The notes beneath the pieces are model-generated. The model was not told the DNA's origin and did no database searches. It saw nothing but the letters and a program-made list of their open reading frames with translations. Position numbers and translations under genes: made by a program. Positions 39,585 through 48,491 of a stretch of DNA of 64,000 nucleotides are shown piece by piece; the first letter of the stretch is position 1; each line of letters begins with the position of its first letter. This stretch comes from Bog-473 sp963755495 (GTDB taxonomy: Bacteria; Actinomycetota; Acidimicrobiia; Acidimicrobiales; RAAP-2): assembly GCA_963755495.1 (NCBI GenBank), contig CAVWJS010000006.1:248001-312000 (forward strand), in the 5' to 3' direction.

Positions 39585-40185
39585 CGGTCGGCTCCGAAGT
39601 CGCGTCGGTCATCCACCCTTCGCGTAACAGCGAATAAGAGTAGACGTTGCGCTGAATGTCATCGATTCTTTCCCATCCGACGAGCAGCGCCTCCCGCGTG
39701 AAGCCGGCGAATTCGGCCGTGCGTTGCGACGCGATGTTCCAGGGCTCTATGAACAGATGAAGACGTGGAATGGCGAGAACCTCAAAAGCGAACGCGACGA
39801 CCCCTCGCAGAGCCCATCCCGCGAGCCCTTTTCCTCGAGCGGAAGGAATGAGCCAGTAACCGATCGTGGCGCGTCCGCTCTCGATCTCGTGGAGCCACAA
39901 TCCCAAACCTCCGATCCCCAGGCGGGGGTCGGCCGCCTCGGAGATCGCGAATGAGTAGCCATGGCCATGGATCGCTTGATGATGTTGTCGTGCGATGAAG
40001 GCGCGGCCCTCATCGTCGCTGTAGCCCGACGGGACAGAGGTGATGGCGGGAATATACGGATCGGTCGCCGCCTGGCGGATCAGAGAAAGATCGGACAGCA
40101 GGAACGGACGTAAGCGGACGGGTCCCTCTTGCAACTCCGGAACGCGCAAGGGTGCCGCGAACACCGACAGATCGAAGGCCCTCAT
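39571..40185 (-). CDS. GNAT-family N-acetyltransferase (RimJ-like)
   Basis: A 204-residue acetyltransferase. It has VRLRPFLLSDLSLIRQAATD, IGGLGLWLHEIESGRATIGY and the acetyl-CoA loop WLIPSARGKGLAGWALRGVV followed by RLHLFIEPWNIASQRTAEFA, characteristic of RimJ/RimL-type enzymes. ATG 40185 overlaps the stop of the upstream gene as ATGA, so it is translationally coupled to it. Target unknown. Confidence 0.86.
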   Translation of the reverse strand: MRAFDLSVFAAPLRVPELQEGPVRLRPFLLSDLSLIRQAATDPYIPAITSVPSGYSDDEGRAFIARQHHQAIHGHGYSFAISEAADPRLGIGGLGLWLHEIESGRATIGYWLIPSARGKGLAGWALRGVVAFAFEVLAIPRLHLFIEPWNIASQRTAEFAGFTREALLVGWERIDDIQRNVYSYSLLREGWMTDATSEPTDAKD

Positions 40186-41342
40186 TGGAGCGGGAAGTAG
40201 CCCGGGACCAGGTGATGGCTCGTGTCGAGGTATCCCTTGGCCTCGGGAGGTCCGCCGAACCGCCCGTGGCTCCATCGCACCTCGACGTGACCTGACACCT
40301 CACGAACTTGGCCCGAGGCACGCTCACGAACCGTGGCCATCCAGCCCACGCGTGGCTGCCCACCTGGTTGGGGAAAGATCTCTAGTCGCACCAATCGGAA
40401 AAGTTGCTTCCAATCCCATGGCGTGGCGATACGAAGTCGTAGTGAGCGCGCCGCGCTGGAACCAAGCACGAAATATGGCGCACTGCCCATTCGCAAGAGG
40501 CGCCAGAGCATGGCCTCGCCGGAATGGGCGCCCGCCGACAGGGCTGTATGCCACCGGGAAGCGGAGACTCGCGCCACCTCATCGGAAAGCTCGCGGTAGG
40601 CCGCCATGGACTCACCAGGCCAGCCGGATTTGAGCCGCTCTCCCAGGGCAACTCGGTGGGCGGACGTCAGGTCGATGGCGCGGCGAGGGAGATCTTGTAG
40701 GGCAGCTGACGAATGCTGCGCCACGACACCGTTGGGACGTGCCTCGAGGCGAACGGGCAATTCGAGTCCGGGCAGGGCCCGAGGCGCGCCTCCGTCGGCG
40801 TAGGGCACGGCTTCCCCTGTTGCGGTCTCGCGCTCTTCACCTCGGAGGGCGACGCGGACGGCGTCGAAGAGTTGCTGATAATGGGCGGGGGCGACTTCGG
40901 CATACCAATTCCCTCCAGCGCCTCGCCGACGCCCTGCGAGGCCGCCAACCAACAAGGAATCGAAGATATGGGAGGGTGAGGCGTTAAACAGGATGTCCGA
41001 CATGTACTTGCAGCTGACCAAGTAGACGTGGTCAATTCGCAGGTCCACCGGGGCAACTTCGTCACCGCTGCCTCGGACGGCCCCCTTCCACTCCACGAGC
41101 TCTGGTCGGCGGCCACGCAAACCATCGCGTGCAGTGAGGAACGTACGCCCATTCAGCCAGGCCGAGTGAAACTCGGCGTCGTAGGCGCCGCCGGCGCGGA
41201 TCGATCGAAGGAGATCCCAGTTGTCGGGTGAAAGGCTGTGCATCACCGGAGAGCGGGTGGCCAAGACCTCATCGAGGTCGTCATCCCCCAGCATGCCGAG
41301 TCCAGTGCCGAGCTCGGTCACCATGGTGCGCAGGTTTGGCAC
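40182..41342 (-). CDS. Uncharacterised protein with a possible PD-(D/E)XK nuclease-like core
   Basis: I cannot name this intact 386-residue protein. Around residues 85-115 it reads VEWKGAVRGSGDEVAPVDLR followed by IDHVYLVSCKYMSDILFN. The PVD followed after a strand by SCK has the shape of the PD-x(n)-(D/E)xK nuclease core, with serine where Asp or Glu is expected. The rest is helical and basic, and the C-terminal 100 residues have a strand-rich domain (PYFVLGSSAARSLRLRIATP and VREVSGHVEVRWSHGRF). Coupling to acetyltransferases on both sides is by close spacing. A nuclease role is an inference. Confidence 0.5.
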   Translation of the reverse strand: MPNLRTMVTELGTGLGMLGDDDLDEVLATRSPVMHSLSPDNWDLLRSIRAGGAYDAEFHSAWLNGRTFLTARDGLRGRRPELVEWKGAVRGSGDEVAPVDLRIDHVYLVSCKYMSDILFNASPSHIFDSLLVGGLAGRRRGAGGNWYAEVAPAHYQQLFDAVRVALRGEERETATGEAVPYADGGAPRALPGLELPVRLEARPNGVVAQHSSAALQDLPRRAIDLTSAHRVALGERLKSGWPGESMAAYRELSDEVARVSASRWHTALSAGAHSGEAMLWRLLRMGSAPYFVLGSSAARSLRLRIATPWDWKQLFRLVRLEIFPQPGGQPRVGWMATVRERASGQVREVSGHVEVRWSHGRFGGPPEAKGYLDTSHHLVPGYFPLQ

Positions 41343-41347
41343 GACCG

Positions 41348-41785
41348 TTACATCTCGTAGACGATGAACGACGTTGGCCGCGCCACCTGGTCATACAGCG
41401 AGCGCGCCCTGCCGTTGTACTCCTGCGTATGCCAGTAGAGGCGTGCGGCACCGCGTGCGACAGACATTCGCTTAGCCTCTTCGAGCAAACGTCGACCGAG
41501 GTCGGTCCCGCGTGCCTCGGGCGACACGAAGAGGTCCTCGAGATAGCAAGACGGTCGCCAAGACCAGGTGGTGGGATGCACCACGCAGTGGGCCACACCC
41601 GATCCTTGACCGTCCGCGTCAACGGCGAGTAGGCCGAACATGTCGTCCGCACCCCTTGTGAGGCGATCAAATGTGCTCCGGGTGGTTCCCTCAGACAGCG
41701 GTGCTCTGTAGAACTCGAGATAGGCGGCCCAAAGGGGCTGCCAGTGGTCCCAGTCGTCTTTATCCAGCTGTCGAATGACGTGCAC
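41348..41785 (-). CDS. GNAT-family N-acetyltransferase
   Basis: A compact 145-residue GNAT. HVIRQLDKDDWDHWQPLWAA opens the fold; CYLEDLFVSPEARGTDLGRR forms the central strand and pyrophosphate loop (RGTDLGRR, slightly altered from the usual R-x-x-G-x-G/A), and ARLYWHTQEYNGRARSLYDQ is the typical late motif with tyrosine. The subfamily resembles PA4866/diamine-type small acetyltransferases. It heads the four-gene minus-strand group, 5 bases before the next start. Confidence 0.88.
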   Translation of the reverse strand: MHVIRQLDKDDWDHWQPLWAAYLEFYRAPLSEGTTRSTFDRLTRGADDMFGLLAVDADGQGSGVAHCVVHPTTWSWRPSCYLEDLFVSPEARGTDLGRRLLEEAKRMSVARGAARLYWHTQEYNGRARSLYDQVARPTSFIVYEM

Positions 41786-41910
41786 GGCTTGAGTTTCTCA
41801 CGAGGTGTGCCCACCGCCCAAAGGGAACATTCGTCGTGAGGTCGATGACGTGAACGACCAGCGCCGGGTTCGAGTCCTATCATCGCGCTCGATCGAAAGG
41901 GGAAGAGCAG

Positions 41911-42342
41911 GTGGAGCAGGCTTCACGAAAGATGTGGTTCAGGCTGACTTTGGTGTTCCTGGGGCTCTTTGGGGCAGCTTTTGCGATCTCGGGATTGCTG
42001 ATCGACCTCCCGAAACCAGCGATTGGAGGGACCTGCGGTCCCGGGAAGTACTCCGAGACTGCGATCGTGGCGCTCTTCGATCCGGGCTCCATCGGCGCTG
42101 GCTCAGAGCCACCGGCATCCAAGACCACCGATCGAGCAAAGTGGATGGCATTTGTCGCGGAGTGTCAGGCATCTACGGACAGCAGGGCGCTGGGCACCCT
42201 TGTGATCTTGGCGGTCTCTCTCGGAGTGGGCCTTGGGGGGATGGTCTTGCTGCTCAGATCGCGTAAGCGTCCGGTGTCGTCCGCTCCCTCCGGGGCCTTC
42301 TCTCCGCTTCCACCACCCATGTCACCGTTTGTCTCACACTGA
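41911..42342 (+). CDS. Hypothetical two-helix membrane protein
   Basis: A 143-residue protein with an N-terminal helix (LTLVFLGLFGAAFAISGLLI), an extracytoplasmic region with two cysteines (GGTCGPGKYSE and FVAECQASTD) that could form a disulfide, and a second helix (LGTLVILAVSLGVGLGGMVLLL) followed by a basic, proline-rich cytoplasmic tail. GTG 41911 follows AAAGGGGAAGAGCAG. Function unknown. Confidence 0.6.
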   Translation: MEQASRKMWFRLTLVFLGLFGAAFAISGLLIDLPKPAIGGTCGPGKYSETAIVALFDPGSIGAGSEPPASKTTDRAKWMAFVAECQASTDSRALGTLVILAVSLGVGLGGMVLLLRSRKRPVSSAPSGAFSPLPPPMSPFVSH

Positions 42343-42451
42343 ACGTATGACGCCAAGGTCGCGATGACATTCGGGCTCATTGTCCAGCGTCCGTATGGTC
42401 GGACCCGAAGTGCTCACTGGCGTCGCGGTCCGCAGCCCACGGCGGCGGCGT

Positions 42452-44072
42452 CTAGTTCGGGGTCCGCCTCCGGAGGGTGCGGCGCCGACGGCTGTCGCGC
42501 CGTCCATCGAACTTCTCGCGTACTGCAGCCCGTCTGGCTTGAATCTCGCGGTAGGTAAGGCGCTCTGTCGATTCGTCCAGCCCGAATCCGGCTTTCACAC
42601 TGCTGAGGTCCGGTTTCCAATCGTCCTGACGTTGAAGACCGAGCTGGTGCATGATTTGCTCGCCATGCTTTTCGCGCGAACATCAACGAGATGGTCTCGA
42701 TCTCCCCGAAGAGGTCGAGGTCAGGAGCCAGAGTAGCGATAGCACCGTCCAAGAAGACCAGATTCTTCACGAACAACATGAGTTCCTTGGGCATGCGAGC
42801 ACCGAGTGCGAGCAATGACTTGATCGACCGCTGGAGCTCTCCGACCAATTCGTCGGCGGTGAGCGTTGTGGGATCGATTGCCGGTCTGTCGAGACCTAGT
42901 TGGGCGATGACGGTGTCGACGTCAGTATCCGGTGGTAGGGCGCCAAGGTCGCGCAAAGCAGTCACTTGCGATGGGATGTGTCCATTCGACGCGCCAACAA
43001 TGAAGGAGAGAAGCGCTAAGCGCTTGGGCTCAGTGAGCCGTGCAGTGATCCCGAAATCGAGGAGTGCGATTTTGCCTGATGGCAGGATGAACAGATTCCC
43101 GGCGTGCAGGTCACCGTGGAACACGCCATACATCATGGCGCCCTCGAGAAATCCGATCATGCCGCTCCGTACGACCGCGTCGGTGTCGATCCCCGCCGCA
43201 CGCATGCCGTCGACGTCAGAGAAGTTGAAGCCACTAAGGCGCTCCATGACGAGCATCCGTCGAGTGACAAGGGTGGGGTGAGGTCGAGGGACAACGAAGT
43301 CGCGCTGGCCCAGCTTGGCGAACGTCGACGCGATATCGAGCATGTTCTCGGCTTCCAACCGGAAGTCGAGCTCCTCCACGATGGTCTCGGCGAAGAGCTC
43401 AACTAAGGCCGGGGGATTGGCTAATGCCGCGATAGGAATCCGACCGACCAGGTGGGGAGCTAGCCACGACATCACCGCGAGGTCTTGGCGTACTCGCTGT
43501 GCGACGGACGGCCGCTGCACTTTTACCACCACATCGGTTCCGTCAACGAGTCGAGCTGCATGGACCTGGGCGATGGATGCAGCCGCGAGCGGAGCATGCT
43601 CGATGGACGCAAAGACGTCGCTGAGAGGGAGGCCGAGCTCTTCGGACAGCACCCGCTCGACCACGGGCCATGGTTCTGGCGGCACCTTGTCCCGACACGA
43701 CTTGAACTCCATTACGAGTTCGGCCGGGAAGATGCCGTCCCCCGAAGCCACAATCTGACCGAGCTTGATGTAGGTCGGCCCCAGCCGCTCGGCCGCGATA
43801 CGAAGCCGTCGCGAAATGCCCGCAATCTTCTCTGCACCGCCGCGTCGACGTTCGGTGAGGTACCACAGCCCGAGCGCACCACCGAGTTGGCGTACCGTTG
43901 TTCCCACCCTGGCGCCCGGCGGCACCTTGCGGGCTCGAATCAATTCAGGCAGTGCCGCATGGAGCTCCGCTCGAATCCGAGCCAGCCCAGGTTTCCAGGC
44001 CAGATTCTCCAGGTCCAAGGTCCACGGACCTTCTTCGGTGAAGACGCCGAACCCAGTGTCGGCGGATGCCAC
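42452..44072 (-). CDS. ABC1/UbiB-family atypical protein kinase
   Basis: An atypical kinase-like ATPase of the ABC1 (ADCK/UbiB) family, linked elsewhere to quinone and lipid metabolism. It carries the KxGQ motif in PTYIKLGQIVASGDGI, the alanine-rich loop LAAASIAQVHAARL, VVVKVQRPSV with the lysine, the ExD-type EELDFRLEAENM, the catalytic HGDLHAGNLFILP and the metal-binding LLDFGITARL. The frame switches near 42680; the alternative C-terminus ending at 42452 (HQLGLQRQDDWKPDLSSVKA) is much more protein-like than the in-frame extension to 42414, so I end it there. It has no membrane helices. Start ATG 44072. Confidence 0.87.
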
Positions 44073-44187
44073 GAATGGGAGTGTACCGAGTCTCTGGCTC
44101 GGCCAAGACGGGCGTTACAGGCCGCCTCAATCGAGGTTCTTTTGTTAGGCTCCGGGAGCACTGTTGGTATGAGGGGAGGGACAAGCC

Positions 44188-44612
44188 ATGGACGTTCAGG
44201 CGGTCGCCGACAAGCTTGATATCTACGAATTGCTCCGCGCTATGCCAGAGGCGTTGATACGCACGACTGGGACGTTTGGCGCTCAGTTTTCACGGAGGAT
44301 GCGGTCGTCGATTACAGCCAGTCCGGAGTCCTCTGCGGAAGCCGTGAAGAGGTGGCGGAGTTCCTACGGAACGGTTTCGAGAACATTCCGTGGGCTACCC
44401 ACCACATCACCAATGTGGAAATCGAGCTCGACGGCGACCGAGCGAAAGTGCGAGCGATGTTCTTCAACCCGATGCAGCTACCCGGCATGGACAAGGAAAG
44501 CGCCACGGGCGGGTATTACTTCCACGACTTGGTACGCACGCCCGACGGATGGAAAAGCGAACACCTTGTCGAACAGCCGATGTGGTTCGTGAACAGGCCT
44601 CAAAACGCCTAA
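44188..44612 (+). CDS. SnoaL-like/NTF2-fold protein, one frameshift
   Basis: ATG 44188 gives DVQAVADKLDIYELLRA, the N-terminal helix of actinobacterial SnoaL-like proteins. An indel near 44245 moves the frame; the corrected sequence continues DTHDWDVWRSVFTEDAVVDY, then AEFLRNGFENIPWATHHITN and a C-terminal YYFHDLVRTPDGWKSEHLVE. THDW...VFTEDAVVDY and WATHHITN are typical of the nuclear-transport-factor-2-like family that includes scytalone dehydratase-like and polyketide cyclase-like enzymes. Length about 140 residues. Function unknown. Confidence 0.78.
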
Positions 44613-44665
44613 CAAGCGACGCCGATAGGCGCAGTGAGATGAACTCCACGGTAGCGAGCCCCGTT

Positions 44666-44935
44666 CTACGCCTTAGCCGCCCGCCCCTCGACTTCTCCAG
44701 TCGGCGCCGGCAGGATCGCCACCGATTTGGAGGGATCGTCAGGGTCGAGAATCACGCGTAAACGGTTGTTGGCATCCGGGGGGTCCCCAGGAGCCTCTGC
44801 GGTGATCACCGGTTGGATATTCGTGGGTTGGAAGATCTCCTTGAGGCCGAGCGCGACGCCAGTGGCAATCGCTCCGACCGCTGAGCGCCGACGCCACGAA
44901 TCAAAACGCCTGGCCGGAAAATCTTCCGGTGGCAC
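44666..44935 (-). CDS. Conserved-looking small hypothetical protein
   Basis: From GTG 44935 the frame encodes 89 residues: PPEDFPARRFDSWRRRSAVG, then a hydrophobic AIATGVALGLKEIF, a proline-rich stretch and a C-terminal acidic NRLRVILDPDDPSKSVAILP. Codons upstream of the start, back to a stop near 45045, also look coding (KILRSWNIEPGEDDQAALN), so the true start may be further upstream or hidden by an indel near 45020. Function unknown. Confidence 0.5.
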   Translation of the reverse strand: MPPEDFPARRFDSWRRRSAVGAIATGVALGLKEIFQPTNIQPVITAEAPGDPPDANNRLRVILDPDDPSKSVAILPAPTGEVEGRAAKA

Positions 44936-45043
44936 ATTCAGCGCCGCCTGGTCATCCTCGCCCGGTTCGATGTTCCATGATCGCAGGATCTTCGACCGAC
45001 CGTCGAGCAGATAATTGCAATGGCCGTTACCGATTGCGGAGTC

Positions 45044-45283
45044 CTAACGCTCACGCCCTGACGCATTTCCCAAATGCCAATGAGAGCAAAAGTCACACGC
45101 GTAGGCATGCAAAACGGTTCCTGATTCGATTTGCCGCACGTTGGCGGCGCGCAGTGCCTCTTGTTGTGAGTGAAATACCGTCTTAGGGCCGCCGTCGGCC
45201 CGCCAATGCGACCCAAGGGAAAACGGTCGAACCTGAGGGCGTCCGCGACCGTTTCCCCTCGTCGCATTATTCCGTCGACTCAT
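45044..45283 (-). CDS. Small zinc-ribbon-like protein
   Basis: A 79-residue protein whose last 20 residues, LHAYACDFCSHWHLG, form a Cys-x2-Cys-x-x-His-type knuckle of the kind found in tiny actinobacterial and phage-borne zinc proteins. The middle has KTVFHSQQEALRAANVRQIE, a helix. ATG 45283 is preferred to the longer GTG/ATG choices because the earlier residues lack coding character. Function unknown; a nucleic-acid binding role is possible. Confidence 0.5.
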   Translation of the reverse strand: MSRRNNATRGNGRGRPQVRPFSLGSHWRADGGPKTVFHSQQEALRAANVRQIESGTVLHAYACDFCSHWHLGNASGRER

Positions 45284-45667
45284 AGGGCCATTTTGACCGA
45301 GATTGTCCACTCCCATGTCACCGGGGGCATTCTCGGGGTACCAATGCGGGTTGGCCCCTGCAATGGAGCCCCGACGCACCATGATCCGACGGAGGGGGAA
45401 AAGGGGTCGAATCAGGCGCGCCGGGGCGTTTGAAGCCTACGAGAATCGCGCCCAAATTTGGACGATGCATCCAATGGGGCAATGGCGACCGGATGTGAGC
45501 AGATCGATAAGCCCCTCGGGGTGTCCTCGCCTCGGCGCCATAAAGGAAAGGTGCAGGGCGAACTCTACGAACGCTTACTAAGTTTTCATTGGGCTTAGTG
45601 GACCGCCTCTTCTATTAGGAAGGTCCCCCAATTCGCTTATATCGTCCCACTCTGGCATTATGGATTT
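45284..45667. other. AT-richer region upstream of the Lsr2 gene
   Basis: No gene is supported in these 384 bases. The last 120 bases before the Lsr2 gene are clearly richer in A and T than the flanks (for example CTATTAGGAAG and GCTTATATCG), as expected of a promoter and of Lsr2-binding DNA, which would fit self-regulation. TATATC near 45640 is a possible -10 box. This is inference. Confidence 0.4.
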
Positions 45668-46018
45668 ATGGCAAAAACGGTAATAGTTAAGCTGACTGAT
45701 GACATTGATGGTGGAGATGCCGACGAGACCGTGTATTTCTCACTGGACGGCAAGTCCTACGAGATCGATGTAAATAGCGAAAATGCGAGCCGGGTGCGTG
45801 CTGCATTTGAGCCGTTCATTGCAAAGGGGCGAGCAAGTGGTAGTAGTACGTCCCGCAGCCGTGCAGTCCGTCCTACGACGAGTTCCAGCGAGAAGACCCT
45901 GTTCTCTCAGCTCAGCAGCGATGAGAAGTCGCGCTTTCGGGCGTGGGCGAACATGGCCACGGCACGACGAATCAGCGATAGCCGTGTAAACAGTTGGGTG
46001 GCTGCGGGTAAGCCATAG
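45668..46018 (+). CDS. lsr2: Lsr2-family nucleoid-associated protein, C-terminal variant
   Basis: Lsr2 binds AT-rich DNA and silences acquired genes in actinobacteria. The N-terminal oligomerisation domain is well kept: AKTVIVKLTDDIDGGDADET and VYFSLDGKSYEIDVNSENAS. A serine-rich linker follows. The C-terminal DNA-binding half reads EKSRFRAWANMATARRISDS and then RVNSWVAAGKP. In typical Lsr2 the DNA-contacting motif is RGR after a helix; here the equivalent is DSR, so DNA binding may be altered. The 116 residues match the family. Base composition of the gene and its upstream region is lower in GC than the neighbours, hinting at transfer. Confidence 0.88.
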   Translation: MAKTVIVKLTDDIDGGDADETVYFSLDGKSYEIDVNSENASRVRAAFEPFIAKGRASGSSTSRSRAVRPTTSSSEKTLFSQLSSDEKSRFRAWANMATARRISDSRVNSWVAAGKP

Positions 46019-46109
46019 GTTTGGGCATCAAGACGCTAGACAATTCATCCGGCAAGCAAAGATTGCCTGTGGCCTTCTCGGAACGTGCAGACTGTCGCCA
46101 CTGCAGTCA

Positions 46110-46445
46110 CTAGGCGAAGCTGAGCTGGCCGAAGGTATTGCACAGACCCAAGGCCTCAATGAGTAAAAAGGCCGAGATGATGGCCACGACGACAGGCGTC
46201 CGCCAACGTCGACCGCTTCGAGCCATCGCTGGTGCCATGTACCAGTCCGGAAGCTCCGCTCCTGCGAATTGGGACAGATGGAGGCTGAGCGGGATCGCTT
46301 GTTCACTGAGTGGTGCGTGGGGATCCGCGGCCAAGGCCAGGCGACACAGTTCCTCATCGCTAAGCGGCATATCCAGAAAAGGGATGCCGGCTGTCACCGC
46401 ATCCTCGGTTGGCAGGAGAACGTCGAGGCGATGACGAGCGGACAA
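46110..46445 (-). CDS. Hypothetical tail-anchored membrane protein
   Basis: A 111-residue protein. The first 75 residues are acidic and soluble (DMPLSDEELCRLALAADPHA), and one hydrophobic segment near the C-terminus (PVVVAIISAFLLIEALGL) would anchor it to the membrane. It resembles small anti-sigma or envelope-stress proteins in layout only. No family is recognised. Confidence 0.5.
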   Translation of the reverse strand: MSARHRLDVLLPTEDAVTAGIPFLDMPLSDEELCRLALAADPHAPLSEQAIPLSLHLSQFAGAELPDWYMAPAMARSGRRWRTPVVVAIISAFLLIEALGLCNTFGQLSFA

Positions 46446-46568
46446 GTGGAGCTCCCTTCAACCATTCGGTCTGTGCCTCAGAGTATCGACCAATTCCCTC
46501 AGCATGAGGTCGGACGCTACAGACGCATCAAAGCGCGGCCGAATCGCTTGCTCAGGGCTCCGACGTCA

Positions 46569-46604
46569 GGTTGCCTGACCTGCGGGAAAACAGGCCAGGC
46601 AACC
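46569..46604. terminator. Strong hairpin, possible terminator
   Basis: Arms GGTTGCCTGACCTG and CAGGCCAGGCAACC (14 bases, one mismatch) enclose an 8-base loop CGGGAAAA. It lies 49 bases beyond the HtrA stop on the minus strand. There is no T-run, so it would be a non-canonical terminator, as is usual in actinobacteria. Confidence 0.55.
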
Positions 46605-46652
46605 CAAACGATCCTAACGTTCTCGCGTCAGAACTCGATGAGGGCATCCGTC

Positions 46653-48296
46653 CTATTGGGGCGGTCCCGACGACAGCTGCACCGAAACCGTGTGCGACTG
46701 ACCTGAACTATCCGTCCAGCCGATCGTCACCTTGTCACCAGGATGGTACGGCAGAAGGAAATTGGTGAGCGCACTTGGCGACGCGACTGTCTGCCCGTTG
46801 AAGGACGAAATGGTGTCACCTGCGGCGAGTCCGCTTTCCTGTGCAGGCCCACTTGTGACAACTGAGCAGATCAACGCTCCCGAAGTAGAAGTGCTCCCGG
46901 ATCCGTTGCCGAGGTTACCGCCGAAGCCCCCGCCGAAGCCGCCCCCGAAGCCGCCGCTCCCACTGCTGTCACATGAGGTCTGTGCGACTTCCACGCCGAG
47001 GAAGGCCGTTGCCCCGATGTGAACGGCAGAGGATGCAGTCCCTGCCTCGATCTGCTTGGCAATGGTGGTCGCCTCGTTGATCGGGATCGCATAGCCCTGA
47101 TTGCCAGCCGACTGACCCGAGGACTGGAACGAGAACCCAGCGGAGGCCGCGGTGTCGATGCCGATCACCGCTCCTGCGGTGTTCACCAGCGATCCGCCGG
47201 AATCACCCGCTTGAATGTCCGCGTTCGTCTCGATGAGGCCCGTGAGTTGCTCCGAGGTTCCATCGCCATCGTCACTGGCGGTGATCGCCTGGTTGAGTGC
47301 AGTCACTGTCCCTCCGGCGGCGCTCGGTGTTCCGCCGGTCCCACCGGCGTTACCGATGCCCACGACTCCTTGGCCAACTGACACGTTGGAAGAGTCGCCG
47401 ATCGTCGCAGTCTGTAACCCCGACGCGCCGTGGAGTTGGAGAACGGCAATGTCCTTCGTGCGGCTGTAACCCACCACGCTGGCCGAGTACGTCTTGCCGT
47501 TGCCGACGTCGGTCACGCTGATGGTGGTCGCGCCGTCGATCACATGGTTATTGGTCAGGATCTCACCCGAAGAGGTCAGGACGATACCGGTTCCTGCGGC
47601 TTCCTCCTCCTGGTAGCCGAGCGTGGTGTTGATGTCGACCAATCCGGGATCCACCTTGCTCGCAATGGCAGAGACGTCACCGGGTCCCGACGAGCCGGAG
47701 CCGGACGAGCCGGAGCCGGACGAGCCGGAGCCAGTAGAGCCGGAGCCATTGGAGCCGGTGCCGGACGACCCTGAACCGTTCGACGACGGGACCGTGCCAG
47801 TAGAGGATGAGGAGGAGACGGAGTTCGTATTGCTTGTCCAAGCCACATGGCCGATACCGACACCCGCGGCCAGGGCAATAACGGCCGCGGCACCGATGAG
47901 CGCAGCCAGGCGTTTGCGATTGCCGGTCGGCCGTGGGGGAGCGGGAGGCGGGGTAGCACCCCAGCTGGAATACCCGGGGTTGTGCGGCGGGGGACCCCCG
48001 TAGCCAGACCCAAACGGGGAACCCAATTGGGGGTTCCCGGCTAGGGCGCCGAGGGCGTAGGAGCCGTACGGCACCCCGCCCGGGGGAGTCGGGGCAGGCC
48101 CTATGGGCGGGGGCTCTTGCCCCTGGGGCCCCTGTGGCGGTTGAGGAATCTCTACCGCCTCGGGAACCGGGGCGCCTACAGGCGGGAGTGGGATGCCCGC
48201 ACCGGCCCCGGGCACTGGTGCACCCTGGAGCGGGGAGGGCGGCGTGTGCGGCTGGGCGTCAGGGTCACTGCGCTGCTCGAAATCTTCGTCCGTCAT
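46653..48296 (-). CDS. Membrane-anchored HtrA/DegP-type serine protease with PDZ domain
   Basis: A 547-residue envelope quality-control protease. The first 120 residues are proline/glycine-rich and cytoplasmic, followed by one membrane helix (about residues 129-152) and a striking Ser/Gly linker (about 155-205) of repeating GSGSSGS. The trypsin-like domain holds His251 in LTNNHVID, Asp282 in RTKDIAVLQ and Ser366 in AGDSGGSL. A glycine-rich FGGGFGGGFGG insert (about residue 450) precedes the C-terminal PDZ domain with SGLAAGDTISSFNGQTV. Layout matches the PepD/HtrA proteins of actinobacteria. It is intact, with ATG 48296. The GSGS linker is longer than usual. Confidence 0.92.
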   Translation of the reverse strand: MTDEDFEQRSDPDAQPHTPPSPLQGAPVPGAGAGIPLPPVGAPVPEAVEIPQPPQGPQGQEPPPIGPAPTPPGGVPYGSYALGALAGNPQLGSPFGSGYGGPPPHNPGYSSWGATPPPAPPRPTGNRKRLAALIGAAAVIALAAGVGIGHVAWTSNTNSVSSSSSTGTVPSSNGSGSSGTGSNGSGSTGSGSSGSGSSGSGSSGPGDVSAIASKVDPGLVDINTTLGYQEEEAAGTGIVLTSSGEILTNNHVIDGATTISVTDVGNGKTYSASVVGYSRTKDIAVLQLHGASGLQTATIGDSSNVSVGQGVVGIGNAGGTGGTPSAAGGTVTALNQAITASDDGDGTSEQLTGLIETNADIQAGDSGGSLVNTAGAVIGIDTAASAGFSFQSSGQSAGNQGYAIPINEATTIAKQIEAGTASSAVHIGATAFLGVEVAQTSCDSSGSGGFGGGFGGGFGGNLGNGSGSTSTSGALICSVVTSGPAQESGLAAGDTISSFNGQTVASPSALTNFLLPYHPGDKVTIGWTDSSGQSHTVSVQLSSGPPQ

Positions 48297-48491
48297 CGTG
48301 TCTCCTTCGGCCAGGGCCTCCGTCTAGAGGACCCCGCCATGTAGGCATTGAACCGTGCTCATCTGTATGCCAGGTCAAGGAAAGGTATGAGAAGGATAAA
48401 TGTTCACTGAGCGGGACCAAACGCGGGGCATGTGGCGCCGAGCTCGACGCCCACCAGCCGTTATGAGGCTTCCGGGGTAGGGATTCACCGG

